A stretch of DNA of 64,000 nt from Alphaproteobacteria bacterium (GTDB taxonomy: Bacteria > Pseudomonadota > Alphaproteobacteria > CAAGCB01 > CAG-977): NCBI GenBank assembly GCA_017480385.1, contig JAFVAT010000005.1, positions 1 to 64,000 of the forward strand, read 5' to 3'. A program made the position numbers and the translations under genes. Each line of letters begins with the position of its first letter. Positions within the stretch are counted from its first letter, which is position 1. The notes below the pieces were generated by a model. That model did not search any database and had not been told where the DNA came from. It saw only the letters and a program-made list of their open reading frames with translations. Positions 44,240 through 51,419 of this stretch are shown here, in pieces.

Positions 44240-45497
44240 CTTTGATCCCCTCTGCTTTAACAGTTTCCGAAACAAGCAATTTTATCTCTGTTCCCAGCCG
44301 TTCTTCAAGCTCCCCGACACAAGAGCGCACGGAATTTAAAACCTCGGCGGAAGCAGAAATGGTTATTTTCGGCGACGCCGAAGCAAACCATAGCCTGCGG
44401 ATTATTTCCGCAGCCGTCCGAACCGAACGCTGTTCCGCAGAAAATAAATCAAAAACCGACCGTTTTGTTTTTTCAACTGTCAGTTCAACTAATCCTAAGG
44501 AAGAAATGCCGCTGATAAAAACTTTTTCGCTTTTCAGCTTTGAAAGCAGCCGCCGAATCACTTTTTCCTCTTTTCGCCCGGCAAAGTCGATGATCATCTG
44601 TCCGCCCAGAGATTTCAGCCGAATCTGGCGTAAAATTTCAGCGCAGGCTTCTTCATTTGCCGCAGCGGCACCACCTGAACCGGCATTGACATCGAAACAA
44701 ACGCAGGCTGCTGTCTGTTCCGTCATCAAAAATCCGCCGGAGGGCAGAGCCGACCTGACCGCCGCTGCCGTATCCAATGCCTCGGCCATCCGTTCTTTTT
44801 CCCACACCCCCTGCATTTCAAACGTAACGGGCAGTCTTTCCTTTTTCAGTCGGGCCGCGGCTGACGCATCGTCCGTAACAATTTCGGCTAACTGAGCTCG
44901 GTATTTTTCAGCACAGCGAAAAACGTCCCGTATCGGCTGGAAAAGGACGCCCGGCCCTTTGTCTTCCGATAACAAAGAGAGCCACTGCTTCTTTAACGCA
45001 TTGATTTCCGCAGAGATGTTCTCCAGATCGGTTTCACGAGCCGCCGTTCTGAACAGCACGCCTTCATTCGGAGCCAAAAGCTTCAGCCGATCCGCCGTCT
45101 CCTGATCAAGCTGTCTGGAAAAAGACGGTGTTTTTTGTGTCGGCATTAAAACAACCCTTTGCCCCGGCAGCGTCACTTTGGAAGACGCTTCCGCCTCTTT
45201 TTCCGCCGTTTCGGGACGTACGATCCGAACAATCAGCCGATCGCCCTGGGTCAGCTTATTCGTGCACAAAGTCCCGTCCGGTCGCACATAAAAAGAAAGG
45301 TGGTTCACGTAAACCGAACGCCCCTGTCCCACGTCCAAAAACCAGCCGGAAGCAACGCTGCGAACGGCCTGCGCCACATATAAGGCACCGGTCTGCAAGT
45401 CGTTTTTCCGCCAAACAGACACTTCCAGCGGCCGATCGGACTGATCAAACAGAACGCAAATTTCCTCAAACGGAGAAAAACTGTGCACCAAACGCAT
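44217..45497 (-). CDS. rng: Ribonuclease E/G family protein
   Basis: RNase E/G enzymes cut single-stranded A/U-rich RNA in rRNA maturation and mRNA decay. The 426-residue protein is of RNase G size, without the long C-terminal scaffold of RNase E. It has an S1 domain near the N terminus (SGWFLDVGQGRSVYVN, about residues 50-65) and the catalytic centre with two Asp: CFDVNAGSG near 268 and IIDFAGRKEE near 301. The expected Zn-link cysteines of RNase E are not obvious. It begins directly after the maf stop and overlaps yacG, so the three genes are translationally coupled. Confidence 0.93.
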   Translation of the reverse strand: MRLVHSFSPFEEICVLFDQSDRPLEVSVWRKNDLQTGALYVAQAVRSVASGWFLDVGQGRSVYVNHLSFYVRPDGTLCTNKLTQGDRLIVRIVRPETAEKEAEASSKVTLPGQRVVLMPTQKTPSFSRQLDQETADRLKLLAPNEGVLFRTAARETDLENISAEINALKKQWLSLLSEDKGPGVLFQPIRDVFRCAEKYRAQLAEIVTDDASAAARLKKERLPVTFEMQGVWEKERMAEALDTAAAVRSALPSGGFLMTEQTAACVCFDVNAGSGGAAAANEEACAEILRQIRLKSLGGQMIIDFAGRKEEKVIRRLLSKLKSEKVFISGISSLGLVELTVEKTKRSVFDLFSAEQRSVRTAAEIIRRLWFASASPKITISASAEVLNSVRSCVGELEERLGTEIKLLVSETVKAEGIKDEKAKCV

Positions 45498-46067
45498 TTA
45501 TTTCAACGCTCCCAATCCCTTCAGCAAAGTGCCCGTTTCATATAAGCCTAATCCGACAACATTGGAATAAGACCCGATGACTTCCCGCACAAACAAAGCA
45601 GCCTGTCCCTGAATCGCGTAGCCACCGGCTTTGCCCTGCCATTCTCTGCTGTCCAGATAGCGCTGTTTTTCCGTTTTATGCAGGCGGGAAAAAATAACAG
45701 CCGTTTTGACCAGCCGAGATACTTTGCTTCCGTCGGGTGCGATCAGACAAAGACCGCCGTACACCAGATGCCGGCGTCCTGACAGCAAATTCAGGCAGGA
45801 CATTGCTTCCCGTTCCGTTTCCGCTTTGGGCAGAATGCGCCGCCCGCAGGCGACGACGGTATCGGCGGCCAGCACAAAACAGTCCGGCCTGCGCGCCGCG
45901 ACGGTTTCTGCCTTGGAAACAGCCATGCGCACGGCATAACGGGAGGGCATTTCCCCTTTTAAAGGGGTTTCATCAATATCGGCGGGACAGATTTCCGCGG
46001 GCACAATGCCGATCTGACGCAATAAATCCCGTCTGCGCGGAGAAGCCGAAGCCAGTATAAGGGTCAT
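45498..46067 (-). CDS. maf: Maf-like nucleoside triphosphate pyrophosphatase
   Basis: Maf enzymes hydrolyse non-canonical or dTTP/UTP-type nucleotides to monophosphates and have been linked to cell division arrest. The 189-residue protein has LASASPRRRDLLRQIGI at the start, DIDETPLKGE, LAADTVVACGRRILPK with the catalytic Asp near residue 72, and the C-terminal GSYSNVVGLGL. CAGGAG lies before ATG 46067. It is directly followed by rng. Confidence 0.95.
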   Translation of the reverse strand: MTLILASASPRRRDLLRQIGIVPAEICPADIDETPLKGEMPSRYAVRMAVSKAETVAARRPDCFVLAADTVVACGRRILPKAETEREAMSCLNLLSGRRHLVYGGLCLIAPDGSKVSRLVKTAVIFSRLHKTEKQRYLDSREWQGKAGGYAIQGQAALFVREVIGSYSNVVGLGLYETGTLLKGLGALK

Positions 46068-46092
46068 TAAAAAACTCCTGTTCACAATCATC

Positions 46093-46120
46093 AAAAAGGC
46101 GGATCTCGCAGATCCGCCTT
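46093..46120 (-). terminator. Terminator after dksA
   Basis: An 11-bp perfect stem AAGGCGGATCT/AGATCCGCCTT (46096-46106 and 46110-46120) with a 3-nt loop is followed on the minus strand by TTTTT. It separates dksA from maf. Confidence 0.85.
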
Positions 46121-46144
46121 ATATTTTTCAAAGGCTGAAAAAAG

Positions 46145-46561
46145 TTAATCGTCGCTGTACGTTTTTTCCATGCGTTCATGACGTTCCTGCGCTTCGATCG
46201 ACAGCGTTGCGATCGGACGGGCAATCAGGCGTTCCAAGCCGATCGGTTCCCCCGTTTCTTCGCAATAGCCGTAAGTGCCATCCTCCAGTTTTCCTAGAGC
46301 GACATCAATCTTAGAAATCACCTTGCGCATTCTGTCACGCGTCCGCAGCTCCAAAGCTTTATCCGCTTCGGCGGAAGCACGGTCAGAAATATCGGGGACG
46401 GTCATGCCGCCTTCTTTTAAACTATCCAGCGTATATTCGGAATCACGCAGCAGCTCGGCACGCCATGCCGTCAGCTTTTGACGAAAATATTCCTTCTGCA
46501 GATCGTTCATAAACGGTTCATCAGCAGAGGGTCTGTATCCTTTAGGCAGTTCTATTCCCAT
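46145..46561 (-). CDS. dksA: RNA polymerase-binding transcription factor DksA
   Basis: DksA binds the secondary channel of RNA polymerase and with ppGpp adjusts transcription of rRNA and amino-acid genes. The 138-residue protein has the N-terminal segment and coiled coil (residues about 20-100) with the tip D-x-x-D-x-A as DISDRASAEAD, then the globular end YGYCEETGEPIGLERLIARPIATLSIEAQERHE. Only one Cys of the classical zinc finger remains, as is usual in alphaproteobacterial DksA. The last residues MEKTYSDD are acidic. Confidence 0.95.
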   Translation of the reverse strand: MGIELPKGYRPSADEPFMNDLQKEYFRQKLTAWRAELLRDSEYTLDSLKEGGMTVPDISDRASAEADKALELRTRDRMRKVISKIDVALGKLEDGTYGYCEETGEPIGLERLIARPIATLSIEAQERHERMEKTYSDD

Positions 46562-46620
46562 GTGAAGTCCTCATTTATTCACTTAAACTTTATCTGTTTT
46601 ACACCAAAACCATATAAAAA

Positions 46621-47058
46621 TCAAACGCTGCGTGACAATTTTGCCAACTCAACTTCCGCCCGCAGTTCGATATCGTCCAAAATTTGATTCAATTCGTCGT
46701 CCAGACCGGCCTCCCGCTTGACACGCAGCGTCTGCGCCAGTTCAATCAGTTTGGCCTTGGGAACGGATCCCGTCAAAATAGCCGCGCGCAAATCTTCCAA
46801 TTTATCCAGCACATCATTGCCGTGCGCCGCCGCCCGCCGCTTTTTGCCACCGTCCTGCAAAGCATCGCCAACCGACTGTGCCGCCAACAAAGCTTCCAGC
46901 CCGCCGACCTCTGCCGCCGCCCCGACCGCGGAAGAAGCCAAACCGTCCGTTTCTTCCAAAAAAGAAGCAAAAGAGCTGTCCGACGCCGCTTTTCGGGTCC
47001 CCTTGCGTGCAGAAGTGACAGGCTTTGCCGCCCCTGTTGATCCGACTTTGATATTCAT
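46621..47058 (-). CDS. fliX: Flagellar assembly regulator FliX
   Basis: FliX couples assembly of the early flagellar structure to activation of class III/IV genes through the sigma-54 activator FlbD in Caulobacter. The 145-residue protein starts MNIKVGSTG, has a Ser/Lys/Arg-rich linker, then the helical family core (SSFASFLEETDGL, ALLAAQSVGDAL, DVLDKLEDLRAAILTGSVPKAKLIELAQTL) and the end ELRAEVELAKLSRSV. ATG 47058 follows GAAGGAAAG. As in other alphaproteobacteria it is divergent from flgI, and the shared intergenic region carries a sigma-54-type promoter and a palindrome. Confidence 0.9.
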   Translation of the reverse strand: MNIKVGSTGAAKPVTSARKGTRKAASDSSFASFLEETDGLASSAVGAAAEVGGLEALLAAQSVGDALQDGGKKRRAAAHGNDVLDKLEDLRAAILTGSVPKAKLIELAQTLRVKREAGLDDELNQILDDIELRAEVELAKLSRSV

Positions 47059-47120
47059 TTCATCTTTCCTTCTTTGATTTATTTTGATCAGTATACTCGA
47101 TCCAGTCGGATTTAAAAACC

Positions 47121-47133
47121 GGCAAAATTTGCC
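47121..47133. promoter_or_regulatory. Palindrome between fliX and flgI, possible activator site
   Basis: GGCAAAATTTGCC is a perfect 6+1+6 palindrome, 55 bases upstream of the -24 box of flgI and about 60 bases from the fliX start. Sigma-54 promoters need upstream activator binding, and in Caulobacter FlbD acts at such flagellar intergenic sites. I do not claim a match to the FlbD consensus. Confidence 0.4.
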
Positions 47134-47187
47134 TAGTTCTTCAAAACCGTTTTCTGTTTTCCCCCTTATTATTGTCAAAAACAAAAT

Positions 47188-47204
47188 TTGGCACGGTTTT
47201 CGCA
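47188..47204 (+). promoter_or_regulatory. Sigma-54-type promoter of the flgI operon
   Basis: TTGGCACG (47188-47195) and CGCA (47201-47204) place GG and GC exactly ten bases apart, the strict -24/-12 geometry of sigma-54 promoters. The start would be near 47215, about 37 bases before the flgI ATG. This fits class II flagellar control in alphaproteobacteria. Confidence 0.8.
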
Positions 47205-47251
47205 TCTTTAATTTCAGGATTTTTTGCTCAATGCAATGAAAGAGGCCGAGC

Positions 47252-48382
47252 ATGAAGAATTTATTGAAAAAAATACAAAAAGGCATAGGCGTCCTGAGCG
47301 CTGCCGCTGTATTGCTGTGGACACCGCCGGCACAGGCCAGCTCGCGCATCAAGGATATTTCCGATATCGAAGGCGTACGGGAAAACTATCTGATCGGATA
47401 TGGCTTGGTTGTCGGACTGAACGGCAGCGGCGACAGCATTTCTTCCATGGCGTTTACCGAAGAAAGTTTAATCGGCATGTTGGAACGTTTGGGAGTAAAT
47501 ACCCGCGACGGCAAAATTAAAACGAAAAATGTCGCCGCCGTCATGGTCACGGGCAGCCTGCCGGCTTTTGCCCGTCAGGGCACGCGCATTGACGTGACGA
47601 TCAGTGCCTTGGGCGATGCAAAAAGTTTGCAGGGCGGCGTTTTATTGGTCACGCCGATGTTAGGCGCTGACGGCGAAGTTTATGCGATCGCGCAGGGACA
47701 GGTTGCCATTGGCGGCTTTTCCGCGCAGGGCGAAGCACAAAGCGTCGTCAAGGGCGTACCGACTTCGGGCAGAATAGCAAACGGAGCAATCATCGAACGC
47801 GAAATTTTATTCGACTTTGCCAATCAGAAATCAATCAAACTGGCTTTGCGCAATCCGGACTTTACAACGGCTTCCCGCATTGCCGACGCGATCAATTCCT
47901 ATTTGGGTTCGGTCGCCGCAACAACGGTTGATTCGGGAACGGTCTCTATCAATATCGAACGCAGCCGGCGCGAAGATCTGATTCAAACGCTGACCGACAT
48001 TGAACAGCTGCGCATTCAGCCGGACCAAGCGGCCAAAGTCATTATTGATGAAAAATCAGGCATTATTGTCATCGGCGAAAACGTCCGCATCAATCCGATT
48101 GCCATTGCTCAGGGCAACCTGACAATCCGGATTACGGAAACGCCTCAGGTTTCCCAGCCGACACCTTTCTCCATGACCGGAGAAACGGCGGTCGTGCCCA
48201 GAACGGACATTGAAGTTGACGAACAGTCCGGCAATAAACTTAACATTTTAAAAACGGGCGTTTCTTTGCAGGAACTGGTTGACGGGCTGAATGCTTTGGG
48301 AGTGGGACCGCGCGACATGATCAGCATTTTGCAGGCTGTCAAAGCCGCCGGCGCGCTTCAGGCTGAAATCGAGGTGATGTGA
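47252..48382 (+). CDS. flgI: Flagellar P-ring protein FlgI
   Basis: FlgI forms the periplasmic P ring around the flagellar rod in peptidoglycan. The 376-residue precursor has a signal peptide (GVLSAAAVLLWTPPAQAS) and then the family from RIKDISDIEGVRENYLIGYGLVVGLNGSGD on, with GVNTRDGKIKTKNVAAVMVT and the C-terminal ISILQAVKAAGALQAEIEV. Length is usual. It is the first gene of flgI-flgJ-flgN-flgK-flgL under a sigma-54-type promoter; the stop overlaps the flgJ start by one base. Confidence 0.97.
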   Translation: MKNLLKKIQKGIGVLSAAAVLLWTPPAQASSRIKDISDIEGVRENYLIGYGLVVGLNGSGDSISSMAFTEESLIGMLERLGVNTRDGKIKTKNVAAVMVTGSLPAFARQGTRIDVTISALGDAKSLQGGVLLVTPMLGADGEVYAIAQGQVAIGGFSAQGEAQSVVKGVPTSGRIANGAIIEREILFDFANQKSIKLALRNPDFTTASRIADAINSYLGSVAATTVDSGTVSINIERSRREDLIQTLTDIEQLRIQPDQAAKVIIDEKSGIIVIGENVRINPIAIAQGNLTIRITETPQVSQPTPFSMTGETAVVPRTDIEVDEQSGNKLNILKTGVSLQELVDGLNALGVGPRDMISILQAVKAAGALQAEIEVM

Positions 48383-48723
48383 TGACTGCCAATCTTTTAA
48401 CCGCCGACTTTATTTCTTCTGCCGCACCGCAGAAAACGGCCCCGAAAATCAACAAGGGCATGGACATCGAAAAAACGCGCGCTGCCGTGGAAGACTTTGA
48501 AGCGTTCTTTATTTCTCAGACGTTTCAGCAAATGTACGACACTGTTCCAGTCAACGAAACATTCGGGGGCGGCAATGCGGAAAAAATTTTCCGCTCCATG
48601 ATGATTGACGAATACGGCAAGATGACGGCCAAAGCCGGCGGCATCGGCCTGACCGACCAGATTATGGCTCAACTGCTGCAGCAGCAGGAAGCCGACACAA
48701 CAGCCGCTGTACCGGCGGAATAA
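48382..48723 (+). CDS. flgJ: Rod-binding protein, FlgJ N-terminal type
   Basis: FlgJ helps build the rod in the periplasm. This 113-residue protein has only the rod-binding domain, with VEDFEAFFISQTFQQMYDTV and the central RSMMIDEYGKMTAKAGGIGLTDQI signature, and lacks the C-terminal peptidoglycan hydrolase of the enteric form, as is common in alphaproteobacteria. ATG 48382 overlaps the flgI TGA and has GAGG upstream. A glutamine- and alanine-rich tail ends the protein. Confidence 0.93.
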   Translation: MTANLLTADFISSAAPQKTAPKINKGMDIEKTRAAVEDFEAFFISQTFQQMYDTVPVNETFGGGNAEKIFRSMMIDEYGKMTAKAGGIGLTDQIMAQLLQQQEADTTAAVPAE

Positions 48724-48737
48724 ACAAGGAGGAACCT

Positions 48738-49178
48738 ATGGACACTTTTCCCGAAAAAAAGCTTGGCCGCCTGCTGACTCTGATGAGCGAACTGTGCGGC
48801 ATTTTGAAAAAAGAAAATACTTTGCTGAAAAAGCAGCGTCAAAGCGAATGCCGCGATCTATTGGAACAAAAGACAAAGCTGTCCGCCGCTTATGAGGAAT
48901 CCTTTGCCTACTTTTCCCAGCGCGGAGAACTTTTAAAATCCCTGCCCGAAAAGCAGAAACGCATTTTGCACAAAGCTGCCGTCACGCTGGGCGATTTGAC
49001 CACTGAAAACGCGCGGCTGTTAAAAATCAATATGGAAGCGACCTCCCGCCTGCTGAACGCGATAGTGCAGGACGTTGCCGAACAAACGCATGCCAAGGCG
49101 CCGCTTTATACCCGTCAGGGCAATATGGAGGCCGACGCGGGCAATCCGGCCGCCATTTCCTTTAACCAAGTCCTGTAA
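48738..49178 (+). CDS. flgN: FlgN-like flagellar export chaperone
   Basis: FlgN binds FlgK and FlgL in the cytoplasm and brings them to the export gate. The 146-residue, all-helical protein (LTLMSELCGILKKENTLLKKQ and DLLEQKTKLSAAYEESF) matches the FlgN family in size and pattern of Leu and Lys/Glu heptads, and it lies directly upstream of flgK and flgL. Sequence conservation in this family is low, so the call rests partly on context. AAGGAGG lies upstream of the ATG. Confidence 0.8.
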   Translation: MDTFPEKKLGRLLTLMSELCGILKKENTLLKKQRQSECRDLLEQKTKLSAAYEESFAYFSQRGELLKSLPEKQKRILHKAAVTLGDLTTENARLLKINMEATSRLLNAIVQDVAEQTHAKAPLYTRQGNMEADAGNPAAISFNQVL

Positions 49179-49199
49179 GATTTTAAGAAAGGAACCGCC

Positions 49200-51404
49200 A
49201 TGTCTCTTACGCATTCTATCAGCAGCGCTTTGAACGGCATCAGAACGTCGCAGAAAGCGATTGACGTGGTGTCCGAAAACGTCTCCAACGTCAATACAGA
49301 GGGATATTCCAGAAAAGTGTATTCCCAGCAAACGTTGGTGTTAAACAACGGTGTTTCCTCCGGCGCGGTCAGCAATACCGATCTGCGTCAGGTGGATACA
49401 AAAATGCTGGCTCAGCTGCGCAAGGAAACCGGTATTTTGCAGGAAGCCAGCGTTCGTTCTTACTATTTGGACCTGATCCAAGCGAAAATGGGGCAGCCGT
49501 CTTCGGAATATTCCGTTTCAAACCGTGTCAATGCAATTCAGACCGCTTTTGAAAGTCTGGGGGTAGATTCCGATAAACTTAATTCTCAGTCAACTGCCGT
49601 TACGGCATTAGATACATCGTTGTCACAGATGCGTGATTTAAGCTCTCAGATTCAGGCACTGCGCATGGAGATTGATCAGGAAATTTCCGCTTTGTGCGAC
49701 GAAGTGACCGGCATTTTGGAACAGCTGGACAAGCTGAACGATGACATTGTGCGCACTACCGCTGTCGGCGGACAGTCGGCTGATAATTATAAGGACCAGC
49801 GCGACATGCTGATCACGCGCCTGTCGGAAATCATGGATATACAGTCATATGAAAGATCTACCGGAGAAACGGTGATCCTGACCGGCGGCGGCAAACCATT
49901 GCTGGATAAAGACGGCGTTATCGTTTCCCATACGCCGGCGGCAAGCACCGGTTCTTTGATTTCGTATTCCTCCGGCGGCATTACGGGCATTTATGCCGGC
50001 AAGTTCGATATTACCAAAGAAATCTCTTCCGGTGAAATGAGCGGACTGATCAAACTGCGCGATACGGAGCTGCAGGACATGCAGACGCAGTTGGACGAGC
50101 TGGCCTATCAAATGACAAAACAGATGAATGCCGTTCACAATCAGGGCACCAGTTATCCAAATACGGTTTATGAAATGACCGGCACGCGGACGTTTATTGA
50201 CGGCGGGCAGCAGACAATCACGCTGTCCGGCGGAGATGTCAAAATCATTTTATTTGATCAGGAAGGCGTCGAGGCTTACAGCACCAGTTTGACGCAAGAA
50301 TTGGCCTTTACGAGCGGATCAATCGACAGCATGTGTCAGGCGATTGAAAACTGGCTGCAAACAGCCGTTGACGGCCCGCATCTTTCAACGGCTTCCGTTG
50401 GTTTGGACAGAAACGGCAATCTGGCCGTTGATTTGGGATCAAGTGCTTACTCTATTTCCTTCCAAGACGAAATCTCCGTTCTGCGCGGCAGTGACGCGGC
50501 AAATATTTCCATTGGTTTTGACGCGGACGGCAACGGTATAATAGATCAAACGCATTCGGGATTTTCCAACTTTTTCGGCTTAAACGATTTAATTGTAACC
50601 TCCAAACAAGATTCTGTTTATGAATCCGAAATTTTTTCTTCCGCTTCTTTAATGGGGATCAAAGGCAAAACAATCCTGAATTTTTCCGATACGGCCAACG
50701 GATTGAATTTTGCTTCGATTGATGTGACGGCGGCGGATACGATCAAAACAATCGCCGAAAAGATCAACACGGCTTTGGTTGATGCTTCCGGCAATCAAAT
50801 CGTTAAAGCCGACTTGGTTCAGGAAGGCGCAGGATACCGTTTGAGGCTGAGTAATATTGACGGCAATCAAATGGAGATCACCGAAACGCTGACAACCGTC
50901 AACGGCATAACCAGCAGCAGTATTTTAAACCGTCTGGGGCTGGGCGTATCTCACGCGGGATCTGCCGCCGAACTGAACGTTCGTCCTGATATTCTGGAAA
51001 CGCCGGGGCATCTGAACACCGGCAAAGTTCAGTACAGCTCTGTTACCGGCAGCTATTTTATCAGCGAAACGGATAATTCCTTAGCCAACGACTTTGCCGC
51101 CGCATTTACTAAAACCATCACCTTCGGTTCTGCCGGCAGTTTTACAAAAACAACGGCGACCATGGCAAATTATGCCGCTTCAATCGTCAGCGGTTTGGCT
51201 GTCAATCTTAATGAAGCCAACTCGACAAACGATTACCAAACGGAACTGGTGACAACTATTTACAGAAAAGAACAGGACGTCAGCGGCGTTGATTTGGACG
51301 AAGAATTAGCGCTGATGCTGCAGTACCAACGTTCATACAGCGCCGCGGCAAAAGCCCTGACAACATCTTTGGAAATGCTGGAACTGTTAGACAGCATTGT
51401 ATAG
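49200..51404 (+). CDS. flgK: Flagellar hook-associated protein 1, FlgK
   Basis: FlgK is the first hook-filament junction protein. The 734-residue protein has the N-terminal rod/hook signature (ALNGIRTSQKAIDVVSENVSN with VNTEGYSR) and the C-terminal coiled-coil block (DEELALMLQYQRSYSAAAKAL, TSLEMLELLDSIV) that form the D0/D1 core. At 734 residues it is longer than the usual 550-600; the extra length is in the middle (about residues 330-600), which forms the exposed D2/D3 domains. Transcribed in the flgI operon with 21 bases after flgN. Confidence 0.95.
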   Translation: MSLTHSISSALNGIRTSQKAIDVVSENVSNVNTEGYSRKVYSQQTLVLNNGVSSGAVSNTDLRQVDTKMLAQLRKETGILQEASVRSYYLDLIQAKMGQPSSEYSVSNRVNAIQTAFESLGVDSDKLNSQSTAVTALDTSLSQMRDLSSQIQALRMEIDQEISALCDEVTGILEQLDKLNDDIVRTTAVGGQSADNYKDQRDMLITRLSEIMDIQSYERSTGETVILTGGGKPLLDKDGVIVSHTPAASTGSLISYSSGGITGIYAGKFDITKEISSGEMSGLIKLRDTELQDMQTQLDELAYQMTKQMNAVHNQGTSYPNTVYEMTGTRTFIDGGQQTITLSGGDVKIILFDQEGVEAYSTSLTQELAFTSGSIDSMCQAIENWLQTAVDGPHLSTASVGLDRNGNLAVDLGSSAYSISFQDEISVLRGSDAANISIGFDADGNGIIDQTHSGFSNFFGLNDLIVTSKQDSVYESEIFSSASLMGIKGKTILNFSDTANGLNFASIDVTAADTIKTIAEKINTALVDASGNQIVKADLVQEGAGYRLRLSNIDGNQMEITETLTTVNGITSSSILNRLGLGVSHAGSAAELNVRPDILETPGHLNTGKVQYSSVTGSYFISETDNSLANDFAAAFTKTITFGSAGSFTKTTATMANYAASIVSGLAVNLNEANSTNDYQTELVTTIYRKEQDVSGVDLDEELALMLQYQRSYSAAAKALTTSLEMLELLDSIV

Positions 51405-51419
51405 TAAGGGAGCAAAACC

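Noticed and set aside
46145-46561. DksA with a broken zinc finger as sign of decay
   Set aside because: Loss of most zinc-finger cysteines is usual in alphaproteobacterial DksA.
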